DNA of 64,000 bases from Erysipelothrix rhusiopathiae (GTDB taxonomy: Bacteria; Bacillota_I; Bacilli_A; Erysipelotrichales; Erysipelotrichaceae): contig NZ_LR134439.1 in the NCBI RefSeq assembly GCF_900637845.1, positions 372,001 through 436,000 on the forward strand, given 5' to 3'. Below are positions 17,456 to 26,908 of the stretch, in pieces. Made by a program: the position numbers and the translations under genes. Under the pieces are notes generated by a model. That model was not told the origin of the DNA and ran no database searches. It saw nothing but the letters and a program-made list of their open reading frames with translations. Position 1 is the first letter of the stretch. Each line of letters opens with the position of its first letter.

Positions 17456-18787
17456 ATGGACTTAAATACAAAAGTAGAATCAGTTTTTGAAGATTATAAA
17501 CGTGATTTGGAACGCCTTGTATCCATCGCAAGTGTTCTTGACGAAGAAGGTCAAAAACCATTTGGACAAGAAATCCAAAAAGCACTTGAAGAAGTGTTAG
17601 CGATTGCGAAGGAAATGGGCTTTAATACATTTATCGACCCAGAAGGCTATTACGGTTATGCGGAAATTGGTGAAGGTGAGGAAATGTTTGGTGTGTTGGG
17701 ACACATGGACGTTGTACCTGCCGGAAATCTTGCATCATGGAATACGAATCCTTTTGAATTGGTTGAGAAAGACGGCATGTTGTTTGGACGTGGGACTTCT
17801 GATGATAAGGGACCAACTTTAGCCGCTATGTATGCATTAAAAATGTTGTTGGATGAAGGGAAATCTTTAAACCAACGTGTTCGCTTTATCTTCGGTACGG
17901 ATGAAGAATCCTTATGGCGTTGTATGAATGCTTATGTTGCGAAGGAAGAACTTCCAACTCAAGGATTTACACCAGATTCATCATTCCCATTGATTTATGC
18001 GGAAAAAGGGTTGATTGAGTTTACTCTCACAACACATCAAATTACCGACATTCAATTTAATGGTGGTGGTGCCTTGAATGCAGTACCGGCTGAAGCATCA
18101 ACGACATTTGATCCTGAAGTGGTGAAAGCCTTGGATGAATTGGGTTATCCTTATGAAATTAAGGATGATGTGATTACCGTTACGGGTAAAGCGATGCATG
18201 CACAAGTTGCCGATCAAGGTGAAAATGCAATTACGCATTTAGCTCATGCATTGTATACAGCGGGAAAACGCAGTGAAATGATCGATTTTATTGTGGAAAA
18301 ATGCTTAGATCCAAATGGTAAACTCATCTTTGGTGACGTTTATGATGATGTATCGGGTAAATTAATGCTTAATGTTGGGAAAGTAAGTTTTAAAGAAAAC
18401 ATCCAAGAAATTGGAATTGATATTCGTTTCCCTGTTACTTATCCAAAAGAAGAAGTCGAAACAAATCTTAAGAAAGCAGCACACGCACATTCTGTTGTCG
18501 TGGAATTGTTTGACTATCTAAAATCCATTTATGTGGAAAAAGATTCTGAGTTTATTCAAAGTCTCATGGGTGCATATCAAAGTGTTACAGGGGATATGGA
18601 ATCCGAGCCGAAGACAAGTGGTGGTGCAACCTATGCACGTGCTATGGATAATGTCGTAGCATTTGGTGCAATTTTACCTGGAGGGTTGAAGACAGAACAT
18701 CAACCAAACGAATGCATTAGTATTAAAGATATGAAAGTTGCGATGGCGGTTTATGCGCAAGCATTCTTAAATCTTGTTATTGAATAA
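17456..18787 (+). CDS. pepV: M20 dipeptidase, PepV/Sapep family
   Basis: The protein has 443 residues and is a cytoplasmic two-metal peptidase that splits dipeptides. Metal and catalytic residues are visible: H83 and D85 in GHMDVVPAG, D116/D117 in RGTSDDKGP, E150/E151 in GTDEESLW and D174 in TPDSSFPLI. The lid domain inserted after about residue 190 is typical. It is the first gene of an operon with a YfcC transporter (28-nt gap) and an acetyltransferase. This suggests uptake of peptides or amino acids linked to their hydrolysis. Confidence 0.9.
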   Translation: MDLNTKVESVFEDYKRDLERLVSIASVLDEEGQKPFGQEIQKALEEVLAIAKEMGFNTFIDPEGYYGYAEIGEGEEMFGVLGHMDVVPAGNLASWNTNPFELVEKDGMLFGRGTSDDKGPTLAAMYALKMLLDEGKSLNQRVRFIFGTDEESLWRCMNAYVAKEELPTQGFTPDSSFPLIYAEKGLIEFTLTTHQITDIQFNGGGALNAVPAEASTTFDPEVVKALDELGYPYEIKDDVITVTGKAMHAQVADQGENAITHLAHALYTAGKRSEMIDFIVEKCLDPNGKLIFGDVYDDVSGKLMLNVGKVSFKENIQEIGIDIRFPVTYPKEEVETNLKKAAHAHSVVVELFDYLKSIYVEKDSEFIQSLMGAYQSVTGDMESEPKTSGGATYARAMDNVVAFGAILPGGLKTEHQPNECISIKDMKVAMAVYAQAFLNLVIE

Positions 18788-18815
18788 ATAGAACTTAGTA
18801 GGGGAAAATAAAAGT

Positions 18816-20363
18816 ATGAGTGAAACAAAAAAACGTTTTAAAATGCCTACGTCTTATACAATCGTGTTTTTTGCTTTAGTTATCACAGCGATATTGAGTT
18901 ATATTGTGCCTCAATCGGTTTTTGATAAAGAAGCGGGAAGTATTGTATTTAACGCAGCATTTGGTGAACACGGTGAGATTATCCGTGGTGTGGGTCTAAG
19001 ACCGTTTGGATTTTGGGATGTCTTAATGGCTCCAATTCAAGGATTTCAAGCAGCAAGTGATGTTGCTGTTGGGATCTTATGTGCCGGTGGTTTCTTAAAT
19101 GTGTTAAATCATGTCGGCGCTTTGGATGCGGGTATTGGTCGTATTCTAGAGCGTTTTGAAGGAAATATCTTAATTGCAGTGATGATGTTTATTTTTGCTG
19201 TATTAGGAACTTCATTTGGCTTCTGGGAAGAAATTACAGCGTTCTCAGTTGTTATTGTGCCAATGTTTGTTCTTGCGGGATATGATGTAATGACTGGTTT
19301 GGGTGTTCTCTTTATCGGGGCAACAATTGGTAATATGTCCAGTCTTGTAAACCCATTTTCAACCGGGGCTGCTGTTGCCGCAATTGGAAATCCAGATCTT
19401 ACAATTGGATCAGGAATTGTATTACGTTCAATTATCTTCTTAGCACTTTATGTTGTTGGGACGATTTTAATGATTCGTTATGCATCACGTGTTAAAAAGA
19501 ATCCTGAAAAATCAGTATTGGCTGATTGTGAAGGTGTGAATACACTTGTGGATAAAAATGAATCTTTACCTGAGTTCACGACACAACGTAAATGGTCAGC
19601 GTTGGTATTAATTCTAATCGTAGTTGTCATCATTCTGGGATACTTCCCTTGGGAAGAAATTGCAGGTGTTGGAGTTGCGAATGCGGTGAACAGTCCATTT
19701 ACAGCTCTTGCGAAAGTGCCAGTATTGGGATCAATTCTGGGAGCAGGTCATGTTTCCAGACTCGGTACATGGGGATTTAATGAGTTTGCGTTCCTCTTTG
19801 TATTAGGAGCATTCTTACTCAAATTTATTAATAAAATGTCCGAGACAGAATTCTTAGATGTATTTATTGACGGAATGAAAGATTTATTTGGTGTTGTGGT
19901 TGTGCTTGCAATTGCACGTGGTATCGCAATTATTATGGGAAGTTCAAGCGAAGGGATGTCAATTACCTTCATCTATTGGATTTCAGGAGCATTAAGTGCA
20001 GTACCAACTTGGGTCTTTGGTTTATTTGCGATTGCTTCTTATGTTTTAATTGGTGTATTCCTTCAATCCACAAGTGGTGTTGCTGGGATTTCAATGCCAA
20101 TTCTTGGAGCCGTAGCTTCCGCAGTGTTTGCGGCAAGTGCTATTGGGGAATCGGGTGGTCAAATAATCTTAATCAGTGCCTTTGTGGCCGGAATTAACTT
20201 TATGGCTGCGATTTATCCAAGTGCAACGCTGATGGGAACACTTGAGTTTGTGAATGTTCCTTATGATAAATATCTTAAATTCACACTTCGCATTTTATCA
20301 GTCTTATTAATTATCGCTGCGGTTATTATATCCGTTGCCTCCGCAGTTGGATTTGTAAAATAG
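18816..20363 (+). CDS. YfcC family membrane transporter (COG1288)
   Basis: The protein has 515 residues and 11-13 hydrophobic segments. Typical family blocks include MPTSYTIVFFALVI at the start, GFWEEITAFSVVIVPM, GATIGNMSSLVNPFSTG and LQSTSGVAGISMPILGAV. The GNMSSLVNPFST loop recalls the substrate region of ion-transporter-superfamily carriers. Members move C4-dicarboxylates or basic amino acids such as arginine/ornithine; the substrate is not certain. Being sandwiched between a dipeptidase and an acetyltransferase points to amino acids or peptides. Confidence 0.85.
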   Translation: MSETKKRFKMPTSYTIVFFALVITAILSYIVPQSVFDKEAGSIVFNAAFGEHGEIIRGVGLRPFGFWDVLMAPIQGFQAASDVAVGILCAGGFLNVLNHVGALDAGIGRILERFEGNILIAVMMFIFAVLGTSFGFWEEITAFSVVIVPMFVLAGYDVMTGLGVLFIGATIGNMSSLVNPFSTGAAVAAIGNPDLTIGSGIVLRSIIFLALYVVGTILMIRYASRVKKNPEKSVLADCEGVNTLVDKNESLPEFTTQRKWSALVLILIVVVIILGYFPWEEIAGVGVANAVNSPFTALAKVPVLGSILGAGHVSRLGTWGFNEFAFLFVLGAFLLKFINKMSETEFLDVFIDGMKDLFGVVVVLAIARGIAIIMGSSSEGMSITFIYWISGALSAVPTWVFGLFAIASYVLIGVFLQSTSGVAGISMPILGAVASAVFAASAIGESGGQIILISAFVAGINFMAAIYPSATLMGTLEFVNVPYDKYLKFTLRILSVLLIIAAVIISVASAVGFVK

Positions 20364-20378
20364 AACGAGGAAAACATC

Positions 20379-20879
20379 ATGAACTTAAATTTTAAAAAAT
20401 TCACAGCAGAACATATTCCGGCCTATTACACATGGCGTAATGACCCTGAGGTTGCAATTTTTGATCAGTCTCAATTTCTAAGACCGATGTCTTTTGAAGA
20501 AGTTGAAACATGGAGTCAAATTATGGTTGATGGGATGACTTATGTAATCTGTGATGGGGACAAACCGATTGGAACCTGCGCATTTATGAATCTTGATCAA
20601 CGTAACCGTCATGCGGAACTTGCGATTGTTATTGGAGACAAAGATTACTGGGGTAAAGGCTATGGGAAACTTATTATGGCTCAACTCATTGAGTGGGGCT
20701 TTGAAGGGCTTAATCTCAACCGCCTTTATCTTCATGTGTTTGACTTCAATAAACGTGCCATTGCACTCTATGAGAAAATGGGCTTTGTGGAAGAAGGACG
20801 AATGCGTGAAATGCTTTATCGAAATGGTAAGTATCACGATGTGCTCTGCTATGGTTTATTAAAATCAGAGTTAAAATAA
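20379..20879 (+). CDS. GNAT acetyltransferase, RimJ/RimL or SpeG-like
   Basis: The protein has 166 residues. It shows the RimJ/RimL pattern: YYTWRNDPEV near the start, the acetyl-CoA loop DKDYWGKGYGKLIM, and LNRLYLHVFDFNKRAIALYEKMGF with VEEGRMREML after it. The acceptor is an amine, either a protein N-terminus or a polyamine such as spermidine. It is the third gene of the dipeptidase-YfcC operon, 15 nt after the transporter, and is followed by a strong terminator. Confidence 0.87.
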   Translation: MNLNFKKFTAEHIPAYYTWRNDPEVAIFDQSQFLRPMSFEEVETWSQIMVDGMTYVICDGDKPIGTCAFMNLDQRNRHAELAIVIGDKDYWGKGYGKLIMAQLIEWGFEGLNLNRLYLHVFDFNKRAIALYEKMGFVEEGRMREMLYRNGKYHDVLCYGLLKSELK

Positions 20880-20880
20880 G

Positions 20881-20907
20881 AAAAGACGCTAGGAATAGCG
20901 TCTTTTT
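20881..20907. terminator. Bidirectional terminator after the acetyltransferase
   Basis: AAAAGACGCTA (20881-20891), loop GGAA, TAGCGTCTTTT (20896-20906) and a T-run. It ends the dipeptidase operon and the convergent small membrane protein gene. Confidence 0.9.
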
Positions 20908-21155
20908 TAGTGGCTTCGATTGTTTTTCGAGAATGTAAGATAAACTCGAATGTTTAAAAGTAATAGTGAAATAAAACATAAGAAGAATAATGGTGGAATG
21001 GTCCAAGAAGCAAAAATCGTCTTGCTTATAAAATCGTAGTAAATTCCAAATGGTATAACAAAATGTACGATAAAGGTAATCATAAAGATTATGAAACATA
21101 AAGCGATGTGAAGCTTATAATCTCGATAGAGATCAAATATAGATTCGTGATGCAT
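20907..21155 (-). CDS. Small two-helix membrane protein behind MerR gene
   Basis: The protein has 82 residues with two hydrophobic segments (about 16-38 and 47-68) and a basic end (TFSKNNRSH). Its GGGGGG-type ribosome site is just before the ATG at 21155. It is 21 nt downstream of the MerR-type regulator and probably cotranscribed with it. I do not recognise the family. A longer frame-shifted open frame here (20746-21099) runs into the acetyltransferase gene and is a shadow. Confidence 0.6.
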   Translation of the reverse strand: MHHESIFDLYRDYKLHIALCFIIFMITFIVHFVIPFGIYYDFISKTIFASWTIPPLFFLCFISLLLLNIRVYLTFSKNNRSH

Positions 21156-21176
21156 TGAAATCCCCCCTTTGACTTC

Positions 21177-22004
21177 TTATTCTACACTGTCATCTTTGAG
21201 AATACGAACGGAAAGTTCAATAATAAACTCATCTTCAGTTTTAACCGTTATCTCATTAATAAGCAGTTTCTCAAAGAAGGCCTGATCCAGGTTAAAATTA
21301 TGTTTATCAGCATACATTATCATCGCATCATACCCAATAGATAAGGTATCGTAAGATCCATGATGATAGTAAGTAAGATACGTTCCCCCCGGTTTCTCGT
21401 AAAGCTCCACATGCTCTAAATCACCCAGTGAAATTGCATACAAGTAATCTAATTCACGGTATCGCTTTTCAAGAATAGCTTGCTTTGATGTAATTGACCC
21501 CACGTAATTGGTAAAGGTGATACCATTATCAATACAAAAATTAACGTAAGCCTTAAGAAAACTGTGAGGATCTGAGCTTACGGTCTGTCTACTTATAATT
21601 AAAGACTCCGGTTCGAGGACTTTTACTTCACAAACATTAGCGTTTGAATGCGCCGCTAAATCCATTAAATCCAGTGTATGTTTTATGAAACTTTGACTTA
21701 GTTTTAATCTCTGTATCTGTTCATCTATTTTTTGATTTCTTTGTGATAGAATATGAGTAAGGTTCTCGGGGGAACGAACATCCAGATACTCTTTAATATC
21801 TGTGAGTGGCATTCCTAAATCTTTAAGGAATGTAATAACAATAAAAGCATAATACTGATGATAGGCATAGTATCGGTAGCCATTTTGATCGGTAAATTCC
21901 GGTTTAAATAAATCGATTTCATCGTAGTAAAATAAAACATGTTTCGGTACATGGCATATTTTTGCGAATTGACCGGTAGTAAGTTTATCCTTTTTTATGC
22001 TCAT
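21177..22004 (-). CDS. MerR-family regulator, BmrR-like
   Basis: The protein has 275 residues. The N-terminal MerR domain reads [30 protein letters not shown] with GYRYYAYHQ, then a dimerisation coiled coil (about 85-120). The C-terminal half (about 120-275) fits a GyrI/BmrR-type multidrug-binding domain, with [18 protein letters not shown] as its characteristic strand. It likely senses a drug or lipophilic cation and activates the divergent ABC exporter operon. The shared intergenic region contains a classic MerR promoter. Start: the ATG has AAGGAG upstream on the minus strand. Confidence 0.92.
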   Translation of the reverse strand: MSIKKDKLTTGQFAKICHVPKHVLFYYDEIDLFKPEFTDQNGYRYYAYHQYYAFIVITFLKDLGMPLTDIKEYLDVRSPENLTHILSQRNQKIDEQIQRLKLSQSFIKHTLDLMDLAAHSNANVCEVKVLEPESLIISRQTVSSDPHSFLKAYVNFCIDNGITFTNYVGSITSKQAILEKRYRELDYLYAISLGDLEHVELYEKPGGTYLTYYHHGSYDTLSIGYDAMIMYADKHNFNLDQAFFEKLLINEITVKTEDEFIIELSVRILKDDSVE

Positions 22005-22018
22005 TATGCGTTTTCTCC

Positions 22019-22049
22019 TTGACTATAAGGTTACCTTATACCTTATTAT
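22019..22049 (+). promoter_or_regulatory. MerR-type promoter with operator in a 19-bp spacer
   Basis: TTGACT (22019-22024) and TATTAT (22044-22049) are separated by 19 bp, the overlong spacing that MerR proteins correct by twisting DNA. The spacer begins with a perfect dyad, ATAAGGT-T-ACCTTAT (22025-22039). It drives the ABC exporter operon and overlaps the regulator's own upstream region. Confidence 0.85.
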
Positions 22050-22085
22050 AGTTCAGTTGCAAAAAAATGTACAGGAGGTAAAACT

Positions 22086-23828
22086 ATGAGATTAATTATT
22101 AGATATTTAAAGAAATATAAAATGTTGTTTCTTTTAAATATTGTCGCAATTCTGGCCTTTGCGCTTGTTGAGTTGGGAATACCAACAATCATGGGAACCA
22201 TGATTAATGAGGGTGTAGGAACACAGAATATGGACTTAATTAAGAGCCAAGGTTTCTTGCTCCTTGGAGTTGCCATTCTTGGAGGTTTGGGGACAATCTT
22301 ACTTAACTATACGTCGAGTCGTATTGCTACACGTATCACTCGCGATATTCGTAACGATATGTTTGAAAAATCTCAAGAATTTTCACACTCTGAGTATAAT
22401 GAAATCGGGGTATCATCATTAATTACACGTGTTTCTAATGATGTATACCAATTACAATTATTTGTTCAAATGTTATTACGTATGGGGCTACATGCTCCCT
22501 TTATGATTTTATTCAGTTCGGTAATGATTTATCGTACCAATCAACGTCTTGCACTTGTGATGGCGGGAAGTGTTCCTTTTATCCTTATAGTAGTAGGCAT
22601 TGTTGGGAAGCTATCCGGACCCTTAAGTCGAAAACAACAAAAACTTATGGATACACTGAATCGTGTAACCCGTGAGAATATAACCGGTGTTCGTGTTATT
22701 CGTGCATTCCGTAAGGATAAACACGAAACAGCACGTTTCCAAAAAATTAATAAAGATTATGCGGATGTATCTAAAAAACTATTCCGTGTTATGTCACGGG
22801 CAGAACCACTGTTCTTCTTTATCCTAGAATTATCAGTACTAACCATTATGTGGACAGCATCTGGAATGGTTGAAGCAGGAACGCTAGAAGTGGGTTCAAT
22901 TGTTGCCTTTTTAGAATATCAATTCCATGCTTTATTCTCATTACTCTTGTTCTCAGTTGTGTTTATCATGTATCCTCGAGCTGCAGTCAGTGCACGCCGT
23001 ATTGATGAAATCTTGAATACAGAACCAATTATTAAGAATCCTGAAAACGGAGTTCATGAAGGATCTGAAGAAACGTCAATTGTCTTTGATCATGTTGATT
23101 TCGCATATCCAGATGGTGAAGCGAATGTTTTAGAAAATCTAAACTTTAGTGCTAAAAAAGGTGAAACTATAGCCTTTATTGGTTCTACAGGTTCAGGGAA
23201 ATCAACGCTGATTAATCTTATCGTTCGTTTTTATGATGTGACTAAGGGTCGTGTCTTGGTGAATGGTGTTGATGTTCGCGAATGGGATCTATATTCCTTA
23301 CGTTATAAAGTAGGGTTTATTCCACAAAAATCACTTCTCTTTAGTGGTAGTATTTCTCAAAATATTCGTTATGGGAAAGAATCTGCAGATGATCATGAAG
23401 TTGAAGAAAGTGCAGAACTTGCATCCGCTAAGGACTTCATTGAACAAAAACCTGATAAATATAATGAATGGATCAGTGAAGGCGGATCCAATGTATCCGG
23501 TGGACAAAAACAACGTCTAAGTATAGCGCGTGCGCTTGTACGTAAACCTGAGATTTATATCTTTGATGATAGTTTCTCAGCGCTTGATTATAAAACGGAT
23601 GCGTTAATTCGTAAGAATTTAAAAGAAGAAACAAAAGATGCAATTATGTTGGTTGTCGCACAACGAATTAGTTCGATTGTGGATGCAGATCGCATTATTG
23701 TGTTGAATGAAGGAAAAATTGTTGGACAAGGGACTCATTTAGAATTAATTAAGAATTGTCCAATTTATATTCAAATTGCAGAGTCTCAATTCAGTGAAAA
23801 GGAGATGGCAAAGTATGAAAAGTTATAA
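22086..23828 (+). CDS. Heterodimeric ABC exporter, degenerate-site subunit
   Basis: The protein has 580 residues: six membrane helices (about 1-310), then one ATPase domain. Walker A is GSTGSGKST (about 365-373) and the signature is the canonical VSGGQKQRLS (about 470). The Walker B block reads YIFDDSFSALD, so the catalytic Glu is Asp, and the switch His is Gln (VVAQRIS). These are the known marks of the half that forms the inactive nucleotide site in heterodimeric exporters such as BmrC/BmrD and TM287/288. It overlaps the partner gene by 14 nt. The divergent MerR/BmrR-like regulator and dedicated promoter suggest drug efflux. Confidence 0.92.
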   Translation: MRLIIRYLKKYKMLFLLNIVAILAFALVELGIPTIMGTMINEGVGTQNMDLIKSQGFLLLGVAILGGLGTILLNYTSSRIATRITRDIRNDMFEKSQEFSHSEYNEIGVSSLITRVSNDVYQLQLFVQMLLRMGLHAPFMILFSSVMIYRTNQRLALVMAGSVPFILIVVGIVGKLSGPLSRKQQKLMDTLNRVTRENITGVRVIRAFRKDKHETARFQKINKDYADVSKKLFRVMSRAEPLFFFILELSVLTIMWTASGMVEAGTLEVGSIVAFLEYQFHALFSLLLFSVVFIMYPRAAVSARRIDEILNTEPIIKNPENGVHEGSEETSIVFDHVDFAYPDGEANVLENLNFSAKKGETIAFIGSTGSGKSTLINLIVRFYDVTKGRVLVNGVDVREWDLYSLRYKVGFIPQKSLLFSGSISQNIRYGKESADDHEVEESAELASAKDFIEQKPDKYNEWISEGGSNVSGGQKQRLSIARALVRKPEIYIFDDSFSALDYKTDALIRKNLKEETKDAIMLVVAQRISSIVDADRIIVLNEGKIVGQGTHLELIKNCPIYIQIAESQFSEKEMAKYEKL

Positions 23829-25578
23829 AAAACTCTGGCGTTTTCTAAAACCTTATAAACTCAAACTTACAGGAGCTGTCTTATGTCTTCTTGTAGCGGC
23901 AATCTTAACGGCTGCTGCGCCGATGATTGAAGGGTTTGTGACGACTCAGCTTGCAAGTGATGTGAAAGATATCAGTTTAAATGTAGCAGGTGCTCACATT
24001 CAGTTTGATGTGATTATTCGCATTATTAGTATTCTATTTGTAATTTATGTTACCAATGCATTATCGCGTTTATTTCTTCAATATTTAATTTCAGATGCAA
24101 TTCAATCAGCTGTTTATGATATGCGTATGGAAGTTAAGAAGAAAATGGAACGACTCCCTGTTAGTTATTTTGATAAACACTCAGCTGGGGATTTAATGGC
24201 GCGTATGTCTACGGATATTGAAGCGTTATCGGGTGCACTCCAACAGTCTTTTGCGCAAGTCGTGATGGCTGTACTTGGAATTATTTTTGCGGTCATCCTT
24301 ATGATTTCCATTGATTTTACGATGGCACTTGTCGGGATCGCAATTATTCCATTAAGTATTCTTGTTGCCCGTTTTATTATGAAACGTTCACAAATACTCT
24401 TTACCCGACAACAAGAAGTTTTAGGGAACATGTTCTCGGTAGTTCAAGAGAAATTTACGGGTTTTAATGAAATTAAACTGTATAACTATCAAGAAAATGC
24501 GACGGCAGATTTCCGTAAAGCCAATGAAGAATTGTGCGAAAATGGATTTAAAGCAAACTTTTTCTCGGGTTTAATGACACCAAGTGTTTCGATGATTACG
24601 TATATTGCGATTGCACTTGCAGTTTACATGGGTGCGATCCGTATTATCGAAGGTGCTATGGCTGTAGGGGCTTTACAAGCCTTTATTCGTTATATCTGGC
24701 AAGTTAACCAACCCTTGTCACAAATTACCCAAATGGCTCCAACCATCCAAGCGTCTATTGCGGCGATGGATCGTGTCTTTGAGTATTTAGAAGAACCGGA
24801 TGATGTCTATGATATCGAAAATCCGATTAAAATTGATGATTATGAGGGATCGGTTTCATTTGAAAATGTTTATTTTGGATACGGTGAAAAAGCAGTTATT
24901 CAAGATTTATCCGTTGAAATTAAGCCAGGAGAAATGGTTGCGATTGTAGGACCAACAGGTGCTGGGAAAACAACGATTATTAACCTCCTGATGCGTTTCT
25001 ATGATGTGAATGACGGATCGATTAAAATTGATGGAATCGACATTCGTGATATGAAACGTGATGATCTTCGTTCACTGTTTGGAATGGTCCTTCAGGACAC
25101 ATGGCTCTTTAGTGGAAAAATTAAAGAAAATATTGCCTACGGTAAACCGGATGCAACCGATGAAGAAATCATCGATGCAGCGAAACGAACCAATGTGCAC
25201 CACTTTATCACAACCTTACCAAATGGTTATGACATGGTTTTAAATGAAGAGTCCTCAAATATCTCAAATGGAGAAAAACAATTAATTACGATTGCACGAG
25301 CACTGTTAAGTGATCCGAAAATCTTAATTCTTGATGAGGCAACCAGTTCTGTTGATACACGACTTGATGCAATGATTCAAGAAGCGATGGCTGAATTGAT
25401 GAAAGGTCGCACAAGTTTTGTGATTGCGCACCGACTTTCAACCATTAAAAATGCAGATAAGATTCTTGTTGTTAAAGATGGGAATATTATTGAAATGGGA
25501 AATCATGATGACTTGATGGCTAAAGGTGGCTTTTATGCAGATCTTTATAACAGTCAATTCACAGATGACCAAGAATAA
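23815..25578 (+). CDS. Heterodimeric ABC exporter, catalytic subunit
   Basis: The protein has 587 residues with the same layout: membrane domain about 1-320, ATPase domain after. Walker A is GPTGAGKTT (about 378), Walker B is ILILDEATSSVD with the catalytic Glu, and the switch histidine is present (VIAHRLS). The signature is non-canonical, ISNGEKQL instead of LSGGQ. This complements the upstream subunit exactly: one composite site has all catalytic residues and the other none. The start at 23815 follows AAGGAG and lies inside the upstream gene, so translation is coupled. Confidence 0.93.
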   Translation: MKSYKKLWRFLKPYKLKLTGAVLCLLVAAILTAAAPMIEGFVTTQLASDVKDISLNVAGAHIQFDVIIRIISILFVIYVTNALSRLFLQYLISDAIQSAVYDMRMEVKKKMERLPVSYFDKHSAGDLMARMSTDIEALSGALQQSFAQVVMAVLGIIFAVILMISIDFTMALVGIAIIPLSILVARFIMKRSQILFTRQQEVLGNMFSVVQEKFTGFNEIKLYNYQENATADFRKANEELCENGFKANFFSGLMTPSVSMITYIAIALAVYMGAIRIIEGAMAVGALQAFIRYIWQVNQPLSQITQMAPTIQASIAAMDRVFEYLEEPDDVYDIENPIKIDDYEGSVSFENVYFGYGEKAVIQDLSVEIKPGEMVAIVGPTGAGKTTIINLLMRFYDVNDGSIKIDGIDIRDMKRDDLRSLFGMVLQDTWLFSGKIKENIAYGKPDATDEEIIDAAKRTNVHHFITTLPNGYDMVLNEESSNISNGEKQLITIARALLSDPKILILDEATSSVDTRLDAMIQEAMAELMKGRTSFVIAHRLSTIKNADKILVVKDGNIIEMGNHDDLMAKGGFYADLYNSQFTDDQE

Positions 25579-25592
25579 GAAATAAATATATA

Positions 25593-25625
25593 GGCTGTTG
25601 ACCGTGATGTCAGCAGTCTTTTTTT
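25593..25625 (+). terminator. Terminator of the ABC exporter operon
   Basis: GGCTGTTGAC (25593-25602) pairs with GTCAGCAGTC (25609-25618) using two G-U pairs, and is followed by T7. Confidence 0.82.
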
Positions 25626-25679
25626 ATGCCTATAAATTATATTTTGTGACAATATAAAAATAATTTATAGGCATAAAAA
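25621..25679. repeat. 20-bp perfect inverted repeat before the pyruvate dehydrogenase operon
   Basis: The left arm at 25621-25640 (TTTTTATGCCTATAAATTAT) is exactly complementary to the right arm at 25660-25679, around a 19-nt centre. The left arm starts inside the T-run of the preceding terminator. It lies just upstream of the operon promoter. It may be a second terminator barrier or an upstream regulator site; the sequence does not decide. Confidence 0.75.
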
Positions 25680-25686
25680 CGTTGTA

Positions 25687-25716
25687 TTGGTCGGCTCTGC
25701 GTTATCGGCCTATAAT
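25687..25716 (+). promoter_or_regulatory. Likely promoter of the pyruvate dehydrogenase-ptb-buk operon
   Basis: TATAAT at 25711-25716 is preceded at 18 bp by a weak TTGGTC (25687-25692). The 94-nt leader contains the palindromic cre and a small TCCCG/CGGGA hairpin near 25768-25781. The weak -35 box fits a regulated promoter. Confidence 0.6.
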
Positions 25717-25726
25717 GGAGTCAAGT

Positions 25727-25744
25727 AATGATAGCGCTATCATT
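25727..25744 (+). promoter_or_regulatory. Palindromic cre-like operator
   Basis: AATGATAGCGCTATCATT is a perfect 18-bp palindrome centred about 20 bp after the -10 box. It matches 15 of 16 positions of the Bacillus cre consensus WTGNAARCGNWWWCAW, and its CG centre is typical of LacI/CcpA-family sites. A site just downstream of the start usually blocks elongation, so the operon is probably repressed by CcpA in the presence of preferred sugars, or by another LacI-type protein. Confidence 0.7.
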
Positions 25745-25809
25745 CTTTGTATATTTATTTTTGATCATCCCGACACCGGGAAGATGTCAAAACATAGAAA
25801 GGGCACAAT

Positions 25810-26907
25810 ATGACAAAAGTAATAGATTACAAGAAGATTCTAAAGGAAACGAATACGGAGCCTAAGTTGTTCCAAATTATGGACGAAAACGGGAAAATCG
25901 TCAATAAAGATTACTTTCCAGAGTTAACTGATGAACAGATGGTTGAAATGATGGAGGTTATGGTTTGGGGACGTGAATACAACAATCGTGTAAGCATCCT
26001 GAGCCGACAAGGAATTATCGGAAACCTACCACCAACTGAAGGACAAGAAGCAGCACAACTAATCAGTCAATACGCATTACAAGAGGGAGACTGGTTATTA
26101 CCAACATATCGTGATGTGCCACCATTGATTCGTCATGGAATTGAAACACGTCAAGCGATGAACTGGTACAACGGTCATACAGATGGATTCGCATACGATC
26201 ATTCAATCAAAGCATTTCCACCTCAAGTTATTATTGGAGCACAAATTATCCAAGCCGCAGGAGTTGGTTTAGGGCTTAAGAAAAACAAAAAAGAAAATGT
26301 CGCAATGACTTATATAGGTGATGGTGGGACATCACAAGGGGACTTCTATGAAGGATTAAATTTTGCGGGAGTTTACGATGCACCGGTAATCTTTATCGCT
26401 CAAAATAATGGATTTGGAATCTCTGTACCACGTAGTTTCCAAACAAAATCTGCGACACTATCCCAAAAAGGGATTGGGGTAGGGATTGCACATCTCTTTG
26501 TAGATGGTATGGATCCTTTCGCAGTTTATGCAGCAACAAAAGCAGCACGTGAATATGCTGTTGCGGGAAATGGACCCGTACTTCTTGAGTTCTTAACATT
26601 CCGTTATGGACCTCATACATTAAGTGATGATCCACGTCGTTACCGTGAAAACGAACTCGTTGATTCATGGTTACCAAAAGATCAACTCATTCGTATGCGT
26701 AAGTTCTTAACTGAAAAAGGACTTTGGTCTGAAGAACAAGAAGCAGCAATTATCGAGAAAACACAAATTGAAGTTAAAGATGCATTGGATGCGTCACGTA
26801 AACTTCCTAAACAAAAAATATCAGAATACCTGGCAAATATGTATGAAGTGATGCCACCTTCAATTAAAGAGCAATACGATCTTTATGTAGAAAAGGAGAA
26901 CGCATAA
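25810..26907 (+). CDS. pdhA: Pyruvate dehydrogenase E1 component, alpha subunit
   Basis: The protein has 365 residues. It is the thiamine diphosphate-binding half of E1, which decarboxylates a 2-oxo acid. The ThDP motif is seen as [18 protein letters not shown] through NNGFGIS (about 171-202). Family blocks include [18 protein letters not shown] and LPTYRDVP, and the phosphorylation-loop region [15 protein letters not shown]. The N-terminal part resembles Gram-positive PdhA rather than BkdA, but ptb and buk in the same operon leave room for branched-chain 2-oxo acids as substrates. It is the first gene of the operon; the next starts 1 nt after its stop codon. Confidence 0.92.
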   Translation: MTKVIDYKKILKETNTEPKLFQIMDENGKIVNKDYFPELTDEQMVEMMEVMVWGREYNNRVSILSRQGIIGNLPPTEGQEAAQLISQYALQEGDWLLPTYRDVPPLIRHGIETRQAMNWYNGHTDGFAYDHSIKAFPPQVIIGAQIIQAAGVGLGLKKNKKENVAMTYIGDGGTSQGDFYEGLNFAGVYDAPVIFIAQNNGFGISVPRSFQTKSATLSQKGIGVGIAHLFVDGMDPFAVYAATKAAREYAVAGNGPVLLEFLTFRYGPHTLSDDPRRYRENELVDSWLPKDQLIRMRKFLTEKGLWSEEQEAAIIEKTQIEVKDALDASRKLPKQKISEYLANMYEVMPPSIKEQYDLYVEKENA

Positions 26908-26908
26908 G

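Noticed and set aside
20746-21099. 117-codon minus-strand open frame
   Set aside because: It runs into the acetyltransferase gene and through the terminator. The 82-codon frame has the ribosome site and stops at the terminator.
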